Shown here: positions 14,326 to 22,754 of the stretch, piece after piece
How positions within the stretch are numbered: the first letter of the stretch is position 1
Layout of the letters: every line of letters starts with the position of its first letter
Assembly (NCBI GenBank): GCA_041663645.1
Contig: JBAYMH010000005.1
Coordinates: forward strand, 5,156 to 69,155
Direction of reading: 5' to 3'
DNA length: 64,000 nt
From: Minisyncoccus sp023229485
GTDB lineage: Bacteria; Patescibacteriota; Minisyncoccia; Minisyncoccales; Minisyncoccaceae
Notes under the pieces: generated by a model
Told to the model about the DNA's origin: nothing
Database searches by the model: none
Seen by the model: only the letters and a program-made list of their open reading frames with translations
Made by a program: the position numbers and the translations under genes

Positions 14326-15627
14326 ATGATAAAAAAATATTTTATTCTGACTTTCGGGTGCCAAATGAATGAATCTGATTCTGAGAGAATGGCTTCTTTA
14401 TTTGAATCGATTGGATTAAAACAATCTTTGGAAATAGAAAGTGCTGATTTGGTGATTGTAAATATGTGTTCGGTTCGTCAAAGTGCTGTTGATAGAATAT
14501 TGGGAATAGCAAATAAGTTTAAAGAACTTCGACAAAAGAAAAAAGGTTTTAAGGCTATTTTAACTGGATGCATGCTTGATCCAGACAAGGATAAGTTTAT
14601 TAAGATTTTCGATTTTGTTTTGAATAAAGAGGACTTGGAGGTTTGGCCCCAAATACTTGCCGGAGAAGGAATAAGCAGTAAAAAAAAGCGTGACTATTTG
14701 AAGATAACTCCAAAACAATCAAGCTCGTTCCAAGGATTTGTACCAATATCAAATGGATGTGATAATTTTTGCACTTATTGTGCAGTGCCTTATGCGAGAG
14801 GTAGATTAATCTGCCGAAAACATACAGACATCTTAAAAGAAGTGAAGATGCTAGCTGAAAAAGGCTATAAAGAGATTTGGTTGCTTGGAGAAAATGTAAA
14901 TAGTTATCTTTCTCCTGCGGATAAAAAAATTAATTTTGCTGACATAATTAGAAGGATAGATAAAATAAAAGGTGATTTTTGGCTTCGTTTTACTAGCCCT
15001 CACCCTAAGGATTTTTCTGATGAATTAATTGAGACTCTTGCGAAGTCGCCTAAATTTGCACCTTATATAAATTTGCCGGCTCAGTCTGGAGATGATGAAA
15101 TATTGCATAAGATGAATCGGCCTTATAGTTCTAAAAAATATTTAGAAGTTGTAAGAAAAATTAGGAAGTCATTTGCCGAAAATCGAGTGGGGCTTGAAAA
15201 AGAAGTCGCAATTTCTACTGATATAATTGTTGGCTTCCCTACTGAGACAAAAAAACAATTTTTGAACACTGTTAAGTTGTTTAATCTGGCGAAATTTGAT
15301 ATGGCGTTTATTGCTCAATATTCGCCTCGTCCACAATCTCATTGTTATAAGAATATGAAAGATGATGTAAAAAAAGTTGACAAGAGATTGAGGCACAAGG
15401 AATTAACGGAAACACTTCGCCTTGTTGGATTGGGGCGAAATAAGGTTTTTTTGAATAAGGAAATTTCGGTATTAATTTTTGAAAAATATAAGGGTTATTA
15501 TCTTGGAAGGAGTAGACAGAACAAAGCGATTAAAATATTTTCAAAAAAAGAAAATATAATTGGAGAAAAAATAAATGTTAGGGTAATTAAAGTTTTGCCA
15601 TTAAGTTTGGAAGCAGAGCAGGTATGA
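14326..15627 (+). CDS. miaB: tRNA-2-methylthio-N6-dimethylallyladenosine synthase
   Basis: A radical-SAM methylthiotransferase acting on i6A37 of tRNA. At 433 residues the layout is complete: an N-terminal UPF0004 domain with cysteines C12 (FGCQMN), C48 (NMCSVR) and C82 (TGCML) for the auxiliary 4Fe-4S cluster, then the radical SAM CxxxCxxC at C145, C149 and C152 (GCDNFCTYCAVPYARG), then a C-terminal TRAM domain. It ends in TGA, which overlaps the ATG of miaA (ATGA), so the two enzymes of the ms2i6A pathway are coupled. Confidence 0.96.
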   Translation: MIKKYFILTFGCQMNESDSERMASLFESIGLKQSLEIESADLVIVNMCSVRQSAVDRILGIANKFKELRQKKKGFKAILTGCMLDPDKDKFIKIFDFVLNKEDLEVWPQILAGEGISSKKKRDYLKITPKQSSSFQGFVPISNGCDNFCTYCAVPYARGRLICRKHTDILKEVKMLAEKGYKEIWLLGENVNSYLSPADKKINFADIIRRIDKIKGDFWLRFTSPHPKDFSDELIETLAKSPKFAPYINLPAQSGDDEILHKMNRPYSSKKYLEVVRKIRKSFAENRVGLEKEVAISTDIIVGFPTETKKQFLNTVKLFNLAKFDMAFIAQYSPRPQSHCYKNMKDDVKKVDKRLRHKELTETLRLVGLGRNKVFLNKEISVLIFEKYKGYYLGRSRQNKAIKIFSKKENIIGEKINVRVIKVLPLSLEAEQV

Positions 15628-16544
15628 AAAATATTCCGAAACAAAAATTAGTTGTTATTCTTGGTGCAACTGCAGCAGGTAAAACTGATTTGGGTGTTTG
15701 GCTTGCAAAAAAATATAATGGAGAAGTCGTATCTGCTGATTCACGATTAGTTTATCGGGAAATGAATATAGGAACTGCGAAACCAAAAAATGAAAGTAGT
15801 GATGGGTTTATAACTAATGGTGTTATCCATCATATGATTAACGAGTCCTCTCTAAAAAAAATATATACTGCGGCTGTTTTTAAGAAAAGAGCTATTAGCG
15901 AAATAAAGAAAATTGGGCGAAAAAATAAAAATGCTTTTTTGGTTGGAGGAACTGGCTTATATATTGATGCAGTTGTGGATAATATCGACTTCCCTTCTAT
16001 CCTTCCAAATAATGAACTAAGAAATGTGCTGGAAAAAAAGACGTTGGAAGAATTGGTTTATGAATACGGTCTTTTGGATCCATTAGGCGTGGAAAGAATT
16101 GATAAAAATAATAAAAGAAGGCTTATTAGAGCCATTGAAGTATGTAGGTTGACTGGAAAGTCGTTTTGGGAAAATAGACGACTAAATGACCCTATTTTTG
16201 ACTGTCTAGAGATTGGTATTAAAGTTGAAAGAGATGAGTTGGCGGATAGAATTAAAAAAAGAATCAATAGAATGATAAAAGATGGTCTTCAAAATGAGGC
16301 AATTAATTTAATTAAAAAGTATGGAGAAATCTCTCCTCTTCAAACTATTGGTTATCAAGAATGGAAAGATTATATAACTAAAGAAATTGACAAAAAAGAT
16401 ATTGAAGAAATAAAAGAAAGAATATTTTTGAATACTAATAAATTTTCAAAACGTCAAATAACTTGGTTTCAGAAAAATAAAAAAATTCATTGGATAAAGA
16501 CTAAAAAGGAAGCCGAAAAATTGGTAAAGGAATTTTTGAAATAA
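15624..16544 (+). CDS. miaA: tRNA dimethylallyltransferase
   Basis: Adds the dimethylallyl group to A37 of tRNAs reading UNN codons, supplying the substrate for MiaB. 306 residues, family-typical. P-loop GATAAGKT at residues 14-21, the catalytic region VVSADSRLVYREMNIGTAKP, GGTGLYIDAVV, and the conserved QTIGYQEW near residue 245. It overlaps miaB by 4 nt. A bidirectional hairpin terminator follows. Confidence 0.96.
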   Translation: MKNIPKQKLVVILGATAAGKTDLGVWLAKKYNGEVVSADSRLVYREMNIGTAKPKNESSDGFITNGVIHHMINESSLKKIYTAAVFKKRAISEIKKIGRKNKNAFLVGGTGLYIDAVVDNIDFPSILPNNELRNVLEKKTLEELVYEYGLLDPLGVERIDKNNKRRLIRAIEVCRLTGKSFWENRRLNDPIFDCLEIGIKVERDELADRIKKRINRMIKDGLQNEAINLIKKYGEISPLQTIGYQEWKDYITKEIDKKDIEEIKERIFLNTNKFSKRQITWFQKNKKIHWIKTKKEAEKLVKEFLK

Positions 16545-16546
16545 AA

Positions 16547-16566
16547 AAGAAGCCGTGCGGCTTCTT
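16547..16566. terminator. Bidirectional terminator between miaA and gatB
   Basis: A 9-bp stem AAGAAGCCG/CGGCTTCTT with a 2-nt loop, flanked by A-rich and T-rich sequence, between convergent genes. Confidence 0.75.
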
Positions 16567-16589
16567 AATTTTTAATCTATGTTTGTTTA

Positions 16590-18110
16590 TTATTTTTCTA
16601 AAACCTTTTTTAGTAACTCAGCAGCTTTTTGGGGATTGGCTTTTCCTTTTGAAACGGACATAATCTGTCCGATTAGAAAGGCAAAACTATTTTGTTTCCC
16701 TGCCTTGTAGTCCTCGACTGGTTTTGGATTTTTTTCCAAAACTGTAATAATTATTTTTTCCAATTCTGAATCATCTGTTATTGGTGATAATCCTTCATCT
16801 TCAATAATTTGAGTGGGGTCCTTCCCCTTGCTATACATTTCTAATAAAACTGTTTTTGCAATCTTGCTGGTTATTTTTTTGTTGGCTATTAGGCAAATAA
16901 ATTCACCAAAATTTTCAGGAGAAATTTTCTTATTCAAAAATACGAATACATCCTCAATTCCTTTAAGCTCAGGATCGCTTTTTAGGATAGATTGCAGGTC
17001 GGTAGTAATATAGTTAGTGCAAAGCTTTATTATTTCAAAGTATTTTTCATCTGCTATCTCCTTTATTTGATTGCTTTCCTTGTACCAAGAAATTAATTCG
17101 GAAACGGCTTTTTCAAAAAATATTCCAACTTCTACTTTACGAACAAAAAATTCTATTGTTTTATGATCTAAATTGTATTCATTTTTATATCGATCTCTTT
17201 TTTGATTGGGCAGCTCTGGTAAGGAAGATAAAATAGCTTCTATCTTTTCGCTTGAAATTGAAAGTGGCGGCAAGTCTGGCTCGGGAAAATATCGATATTC
17301 GTGGGCATCTTCTTTACTTCTTTGACTGAAAGTCAATTCTTTGTTGTCGTCCCAGCCTCGAGTTTCTTGGATTATTTTTTCTTTGTTTTCTAGTGCTTCT
17401 ATCTGTCTTTTTGTTTCGTATTCAATAGATTTTTCTACAGTTTTAAATGAGTTAAGATTTTTAATCTCAACTTTTGTTCCTAGCTCGTCATCATCTTCTG
17501 TGTTAACGGAAATGTTTACTTCGCACCTCATCTGCCCCTTTTCCATATCTGCATTTGAGACATCAAGGTATTTGAGGATTAATTGTATTTCTTGGGCGAA
17601 TCTTTTTGCTTCTTCTCCCGTGTGAATGTCGGGTTCGGTTACAAGCTCCATTAAAGGCACGCTTGATCTGTTAAAATCGATCAAGGTAGTCCCATCTTTG
17701 GTGTGGTATGATTTTGCAGTATCTTCTTCCATGTGAATTCTTGTAATCCTGACTCGCTTGATTGAGCCATCGTCTAGTGGTACGTCTAAATATCCACCAA
17801 AACAAATTGGCATATCAAACTGGGATATTTGATATCCCTTTGGAAGGTCTGGGTAAAAGTAATTTTTTCGATCAAACTTTGTATGTTCAGCAATTTTACA
17901 GTTAAGGGCAAGTCCTGTTTTGATAATCTTATTAATAGCTTCCTTGTTGATGACCGGAAGTGTGCCTGGATGACCAGCACATACTGGGCATGCATTAATG
18001 TTTGGCTTCTCTTCTAAAGAATTATTTTCCTCATTAGGACAAGAACAAAACATTTTAGAGTTTGTTTTTGATTCGAAGTGTATTTCTAGTCCGATAGTTG
18101 CTTTGTACAT
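16590..18110 (-). CDS. gatB: Aspartyl/glutamyl-tRNA amidotransferase subunit B
   Basis: The tRNA-binding and kinase subunit of GatCAB, which converts Glu-tRNA(Gln) and Asp-tRNA(Asn) to the amidated forms. At 506 residues: start YKATIGLEIHFES, a zinc-type cysteine set (FCSCPNEEN and NACPVCAGHPGTLPVIN), FDRKNYFYPDLPKGYQISQ, and the C-terminal YqeY-like helical domain (PQKAAELLKKVLEK end). It is separated from gatC and gatA at 28.5-30.3 kb. Its presence implies the organism forms Gln- and/or Asn-tRNA indirectly. Confidence 0.97.
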   Translation of the reverse strand: MYKATIGLEIHFESKTNSKMFCSCPNEENNSLEEKPNINACPVCAGHPGTLPVINKEAINKIIKTGLALNCKIAEHTKFDRKNYFYPDLPKGYQISQFDMPICFGGYLDVPLDDGSIKRVRITRIHMEEDTAKSYHTKDGTTLIDFNRSSVPLMELVTEPDIHTGEEAKRFAQEIQLILKYLDVSNADMEKGQMRCEVNISVNTEDDDELGTKVEIKNLNSFKTVEKSIEYETKRQIEALENKEKIIQETRGWDDNKELTFSQRSKEDAHEYRYFPEPDLPPLSISSEKIEAILSSLPELPNQKRDRYKNEYNLDHKTIEFFVRKVEVGIFFEKAVSELISWYKESNQIKEIADEKYFEIIKLCTNYITTDLQSILKSDPELKGIEDVFVFLNKKISPENFGEFICLIANKKITSKIAKTVLLEMYSKGKDPTQIIEDEGLSPITDDSELEKIIITVLEKNPKPVEDYKAGKQNSFAFLIGQIMSVSKGKANPQKAAELLKKVLEK

Positions 18111-18127
18111 AATATTAAAAATCTAGT

Positions 18128-18163
18128 TATAAATAGATTGCTTCTCTGAATCCGCAATGACAA
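18128..18163. repeat. ATTGCTTC...GCAATGACA palindromic repeat
   Basis: AGATTGCTTCTCTGAATCC followed by GCAATGACAAGAC between deoC and gatB. The same module as at 11041 and 54537. Confidence 0.8.
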
Positions 18164-18185
18164 GACAATAAAAAAATAAAATGAA

Positions 18186-18851
18186 TTAATTTTTTTTGAG
18201 TTCGTTCATAATTATAACACCACTACTAGTTCCAATTATATCTGCACCCGCTTTTATCATCATTTTGATGTCTTTTAGTGTTTTAACCTTTCCAGAGGCT
18301 TTTATCAAGAGTCCTGGTGCGTTTTCTCTCATAATTCTTAAATGAATTGCTTTTTCTTTTAATTCCCTATTCTCTAACGGATCTTTTTCGGTGGCGGTTT
18401 TGACACAAATTGCTCCTGCCTTTTTGACGATTTGAGAAACTTTGGCAACTTCTTCGTCGGTTAAAAAGCCACTGCCAATAATTATTTTGGCGTCACCTAA
18501 GGAACAAATTTCTTTAAGATCTTTTTGGATTATTGTCCATCTTTCGTGCTTGACGTCTGGAATGCTTATTACCACATCAAGATCATTGGCTCCGTCTTTA
18601 ATAGCTTTTTTACATTCTTCCATCCTTCTTTCGTGAGAGCTGTCTCCGATTGGGTCGTCAATCAATACAACAGTTTTAATATTAGTTCCCTTGAGTTGCT
18701 GGGCTGCTAATTTTACCCATTTTGGCCTAATGCATACGCCTCGGAATTGGTATTGCTTGGCCTCAGCGCAAGTTTTGATAATTTCTTCCTTGGTTGCTTT
18801 TGGATTAATATTTGTGTGGTCAATATATTGATTGATTGTTTTTGCTGGCAT
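18186..18851 (-). CDS. deoC: Deoxyribose-phosphate aldolase
   Basis: Cleaves 2-deoxyribose-5-phosphate to glyceraldehyde-3-phosphate and acetaldehyde. 221 residues. D92 (ANDLDVVISI), the Schiff-base lysine K151 (CVKTAT) and the second active-site lysine K184 (LLIKASGKVKT) are present. The start INQYIDHTNINPKATKEEI matches DeoC. In reduced genomes this enzyme can salvage carbon from scavenged deoxynucleosides. It lies downstream of the dcd remnant on the same strand with a palindromic repeat between them. Confidence 0.95.
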   Translation of the reverse strand: MPAKTINQYIDHTNINPKATKEEIIKTCAEAKQYQFRGVCIRPKWVKLAAQQLKGTNIKTVVLIDDPIGDSSHERRMEECKKAIKDGANDLDVVISIPDVKHERWTIIQKDLKEICSLGDAKIIIGSGFLTDEEVAKVSQIVKKAGAICVKTATEKDPLENRELKEKAIHLRIMRENAPGLLIKASGKVKTLKDIKMMIKAGADIIGTSSGVIIMNELKKN

Positions 18852-18917
18852 AATAGAGTTTGTATTTATTATTTTAATTTAATATTTGTATTATATCAGA
18901 TAGCTACATATAAAAAA

Positions 18918-18946
18918 AGATTCCCGATCAGGTCGGGAATGACAAA
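18918..18946. repeat. AGATTCCCG...CGGGAATGACA repeat
   Basis: AGATTCCCGATCAGG followed by TCGGGAATGACAAA, the same family as 7083-7108, between dcd and deoC. Confidence 0.85.
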
Positions 18947-18971
18947 AAGTGGATGGGAAAGACAAAAATGG

Positions 18972-19540
18972 TTATAGTTCTTTTTCGAGTTTGCTTTCTT
19001 CGGGGTGGTGAACGTTGACGTATTTAGCATTTTTCTTGAGATAGTATGGTTTGGTCGTCGGAGATGATAAGACTTCGAATACCAGCTGGCAGACTCTCAT
19101 CCCTGGGTAAAGTAGTACAGGGATCATACCAATGTTTTCCATTTCTAAAACTATTTTACCTTTGAATCCTGGATCAATGTGTCCTGCTGTTGAGTGAATC
19201 ACTATTCCTAATCTTCCTAAGCTAGAGCGGCCATCAATACGGGCGGCAATGTCGGCGGGAAGTCCAACTTCTTCTAATGTTGCCCCTAAAACGAATTCGC
19301 CTGGATGAAAAACGAAGGGTTCTCCTTCTGAAACTTTAATCATCTTAGTCATATTTTTGAAGGTTTCAGGGTTTTTTGTATCTATATATGGCTTTTTGGT
19401 GTGGTCAAAGACCATAAATTCATCACTAAGCCTTAAATCTAAAGAAGCCGAACCTAGTTGTTCTTCTATGTTCGGCTTCGGCTCTATAGATATGTTTCCT
19501 TCGTCTAAAACTTTTTAATTTCTCTATCTGATAATATCAC
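18972..19540 (-). pseudogene. dcd: dCTP deaminase with a single-base frameshift near the N-terminus
   Basis: Deaminates dCTP to dUTP. The first eleven codons start at GTG 19540 (reading as ILSDREIKKF after the start) and stop at TAG 19505-19507. One extra T in the four-T run at 19507-19510 would restore the frame into LDEGNISIEPKPNIEEQ and SASLDLRLSDEF, continuing to the end at 18972 for a normal protein of about 189 residues. Downstream motifs are intact (DGRSSLGRLGIVIHSTAGHIDPGF). An ATG-start form from 19415 would lack SASLDLRL. It is either a true disruption, slippage on the homopolymer, or a sequencing error. It begins 23 nt after the rplK stop. Confidence 0.85.
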
Positions 19541-19563
19541 GGATTTAGACGTTAGATTAATTA

Positions 19564-19989
19564 TTAGTCAACAACTTCAATTCCAAGCGATCTAGCAGTT
19601 CCTTCTAAGATTTTCATTGCTTGTCCCATATCCTTGGTGTTCATATCAACGATTTTTCTTTTTGCAACTTCTTCTAGCTGAGATTTGGTAATTTTACCAA
19701 CTTTTTTCTTGTTTGGAGTTGCAGAACCACTTTTTAAATCAATTGCTCTTTTAATCAATTGAGCTGCTGGTGGTTGCTTTAAAACAAAGGTGTATGTTTT
19801 GTCTTTGTAAACAGTAATATCTACTGGAATCTTAAAATCTCCTAATTCCCTAGTAGCTTCGTTGAATTTTGAACAAAAATCAGCGATGTTAACTTGGTGA
19901 GATGCTAGTGCTGGACCTACTGGAGGTGCTGGATTAGCTTTCCCTGCTTGAATGTGAAGCTTTATGATAGCTTTAAGTTCTTTTGCCAT
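19564..19989 (-). CDS. rplK: 50S ribosomal protein uL11
   Basis: Part of the GTPase-associated centre. 141 residues with the N-terminal AGKANPAPPVGPALASHQVNI and the C-terminal rRNA-binding domain ending IVDMNTKDMGQAMKILEGTARSLGIEV. It follows nusG by 21 nt. The usual next gene, rplA (uL1), is absent; dcd follows instead. Confidence 0.98.
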   Translation of the reverse strand: MAKELKAIIKLHIQAGKANPAPPVGPALASHQVNIADFCSKFNEATRELGDFKIPVDITVYKDKTYTFVLKQPPAAQLIKRAIDLKSGSATPNKKKVGKITKSQLEEVAKRKIVDMNTKDMGQAMKILEGTARSLGIEVVD

Positions 19990-20010
19990 ATTTTTCTATT
20001 AAGTCTTTTC

Positions 20011-20556
20011 TTATAATTTCTTGATTTGTAATGAGTCTAGCTCTAGCGGAGTATCTCTGCCGAACATATTAATCATGACCTTTACTTTACCTTTTTCTTT
20101 ATCTACCTCGGATATTTTTCCATCGTAATCCTTGAATGGTCCATCGATTATCTTAATTGATTCTCCGATATCGAAATCTACTTTATATTTTGGCTCTTCT
20201 TCTCCCATTCTCTTTTTGAGTGAATCCATTTCTTGAAGAGATACTGGTAAAGGAATTGTACCTGAGCCTACAAAACCAGTTACATTTGGGGTATTTCTTA
20301 CAACATACCAAGAGTCATCAGTTACAACCATTTCAACTAAAACATATCCTGGGTAGATTTTTTCTTCAATTACTCTTTTTTTACCATTCCTAATTTTGAT
20401 TTTTTTTTCTTTTGGAACGACAACATTGAAGATTTTGTCTTCCATTCCCAGCGATTCAACTCTTTGAGTTAGGTTTTTTGCCACCGCATCTTCGTAGCCT
20501 GAGTAAGTATGAAGAACATACCATCTTCTTTCGTTTGAAGTTTGTTGTTTTGACAT
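20011..20556 (-). CDS. nusG: Transcription termination/antitermination protein NusG
   Basis: Binds RNA polymerase and couples it to Rho or ribosomes. 181 residues: NGN domain from RRWYVLHTYSGYEDAVAKNL through YPGYVLVEMVVTDDSWYVVRNTPNVTGFVG, then the C-terminal KOW domain (DIGESIKIIDGPFKDYDGKI). Located between secE and rplK, the standard bacterial order. Confidence 0.98.
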   Translation of the reverse strand: MSKQQTSNERRWYVLHTYSGYEDAVAKNLTQRVESLGMEDKIFNVVVPKEKKIKIRNGKKRVIEEKIYPGYVLVEMVVTDDSWYVVRNTPNVTGFVGSGTIPLPVSLQEMDSLKKRMGEEEPKYKVDFDIGESIKIIDGPFKDYDGKISEVDKEKGKVKVMINMFGRDTPLELDSLQIKKL

Positions 20557-20561
20557 GATTA

Positions 20562-20783
20562 TTACTTAATGACAAGTTGTTTAAGTTGTTTAAATCCTTC
20601 TTGGATTATTACATCTGTTAATCCTAAGAAAGTTGCAGCGATTAAGACAAAAACAATAACGGTAATTGTGTAGTTAATATTCTCCTTTTTACTAGGCCAA
20701 GTTATTTTTTTCATCTCAGCAAAAACATCTCCCAAAAAATTTTTGATTTTATTTTGCATATTCATATATAAGTAGGTTACCAA
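20562..20783 (-). CDS. secE: Preprotein translocase subunit SecE
   Basis: A 73-residue single-span membrane protein of the SecYEG channel. An amphipathic segment (FLGDVFAEMKKITWPSKKE) precedes the transmembrane helix (TITVIVFVLIAATFLGLTDV). MQNKIKNFLG (M8) is an alternative start. Five nucleotides before nusG. Confidence 0.95.
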   Translation of the reverse strand: MVTYLYMNMQNKIKNFLGDVFAEMKKITWPSKKENINYTITVIVFVLIAATFLGLTDVIIQEGFKQLKQLVIK

Positions 20784-20810
20784 AATACGCCCTAAATGTC
20801 AATTATTTGC

Positions 20811-22742
20811 TTATATGTCAAGAAACTTGACGTTTTTAGCAGCAGATTGAATAAACTTTTTTCTTGGAAGAACTTCCTTGCCCATTAACATATCAAAAAC
20901 ACTATCGGCCATTATTGCATCGTCAATTGTGACACGTAATAATACTCTATTTTGAGGATCCATAGTTGTTTCCCATAGTTGTTCGGGATTCATTTCTCCC
21001 AAACCTTTATATCTAGCGATATTTATACCTGATTTGTCCTTAAATTCTGCAGTTGCTAATATTTTTTCTTTTTGTTCATCTGAATATGCATATTTTAAGT
21101 CCTTTCCTTTTTGAATTTTGTAAAGAGGTGGCTGTGCAATATATAAATATCCACTGTCAATAATAGGCTTAAAGTATCTAAAGAATAATGTTAAGAGCAG
21201 TGTCCTAATATGATTTCCGTCACTATCGGCATCACACATAATGATGATTCGATGATAACGTAATTTTTCGATATTAAAGTCGTCTGAAATCGCAGCTCCA
21301 AAGGCAATAACCAATGATTTAACTTCTTCTGAAGCAAGCATTCTGTCTAAGCGTACTTTCTCAACGTTAAGGATTTTACCTCTGATTGGTAAAATTGCTT
21401 GAAATCTTCTATTTCTAGCTTGTCTACTTGAACCTCCAGCGGACTCTCCCTCTACGATATATATTTCGGATTCTTCTGGTTTTTTACTAGAGCAATCCGA
21501 CAATTTTCCCGGTAGTGATAATCCATCCAAAATACCTTTTCTAAGAATTGTTTCTTTGGCGGCTTTAGCAGCTTTTCGAGCCTTGTAGGATAAAACAGCT
21601 TTTTCGATAATGGCCTTAGTGTCTTGAGGGAATTTTTCGAGATAGGTGTTAAGTGCTTCGGAAACAACTGCTTCGGTAATTGGACGAGCTTCTGGGTTTC
21701 CTAATTTTGTTTTTGTTTGTCCTTCAAATTGAGGTTCAATAATCTTTACCGAGACTATGGCTGTTAGTCCTTCTCTAATATCATCTCCACTAAGATTTGG
21801 TTCTGAATCTTTAAGAAATCCTCCTTTTCGTGCGTATTCGTTAATAAGACGAGTTAGAGCGGAACGAAAACCGGTTAAGTGTGTTCCTCCTTCACTAGTA
21901 TGAATATTATTGGCGAAGCTTTCTTCCATAACTTCGAAGTCATCGGTGTAAAGAAAGGCCGTTTCAACTAATATGTTATCTTTTTCTGTAGAGCAGTAAA
22001 AAGGAGTATTGTGGACCTTTTCTGAGTGCCTGGCCATATATTTTAGATATGAAGCTACTCCACCTTCAAAATAAAAATGGTATTCAAAGACATCGTTTGG
22101 ATTTCTTTCATCATAAAAATCAACCTTTATTCCTTTGGTTAGATATGCTTGTTGCCTTAAATGGCTAAGAATTTTTTTACGATCAAAAACTGTTTCACTA
22201 AAAATAGTGTTATCTGGAAAAAAAGTTACAGTTGTTCCTACTTGCTTGCATTCGTCTATTTTTTTAACTGGAGCTACTGGTTTTCCTTGTTTGTATTCTT
22301 GCATGTACTTTCCTCCATCACGACAAACCTCGACCTTCATTTCCATTGATAGTGCACAAACGACAGAAGATCCTACTCCATGAAGTCCGCCTGATATCTT
22401 GTACGCTCCATTTCCAAACTTACCTCCTGCGTGGAGGGTTGTCATAATCATTTCAAGGGCAGATTTCTTTGTTTTTTCATGAATATCGACTGGAATTCCT
22501 CTTCCGTTGTCGACTACTCGAACCTTTTCTCCTGGGAGTAAATAAATTTCTATTTTATCACAATAACCTCCGAGAGCCTCATCGAGTGAATTGTCTACAA
22601 TTTCATAGACTAAATGATGTAATCCTTGTGCTCCAGTTGAACCGATATACATACCTGGTCTTTTTCTAACAGGATCAAGACCTTCAAGAACATAAATGTC
22701 CTTTGCACTATAAGATGATTGTTGTTCTTTTTCTTTTGCCAT
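20811..22742 (-). CDS. gyrB: DNA gyrase subunit B
   Basis: The ATPase and TOPRIM subunit of type IIA topoisomerase, 643 residues. GHKL ATPase motifs: EIVDNSLDEALGGYCD, VVDNGRGIPVDIH, GGLHGVGSSVVCALS. TOPRIM: IVEGESAGGSSRQARNRR and DADSDGNHIRTLLLTLFFR. The end RKKFIQSAAKNVKFLDI is GyrB-like. No parE paralogue is in the window, so the GyrB rather than ParE assignment rests on the overall pattern. It lies between pheT and secE on the same strand. Confidence 0.93.
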   Translation of the reverse strand: MAKEKEQQSSYSAKDIYVLEGLDPVRKRPGMYIGSTGAQGLHHLVYEIVDNSLDEALGGYCDKIEIYLLPGEKVRVVDNGRGIPVDIHEKTKKSALEMIMTTLHAGGKFGNGAYKISGGLHGVGSSVVCALSMEMKVEVCRDGGKYMQEYKQGKPVAPVKKIDECKQVGTTVTFFPDNTIFSETVFDRKKILSHLRQQAYLTKGIKVDFYDERNPNDVFEYHFYFEGGVASYLKYMARHSEKVHNTPFYCSTEKDNILVETAFLYTDDFEVMEESFANNIHTSEGGTHLTGFRSALTRLINEYARKGGFLKDSEPNLSGDDIREGLTAIVSVKIIEPQFEGQTKTKLGNPEARPITEAVVSEALNTYLEKFPQDTKAIIEKAVLSYKARKAAKAAKETILRKGILDGLSLPGKLSDCSSKKPEESEIYIVEGESAGGSSRQARNRRFQAILPIRGKILNVEKVRLDRMLASEEVKSLVIAFGAAISDDFNIEKLRYHRIIIMCDADSDGNHIRTLLLTLFFRYFKPIIDSGYLYIAQPPLYKIQKGKDLKYAYSDEQKEKILATAEFKDKSGINIARYKGLGEMNPEQLWETTMDPQNRVLLRVTIDDAIMADSVFDMLMGKEVLPRKKFIQSAAKNVKFLDI

Positions 22743-22754
22743 ACTTTCTTGAAA

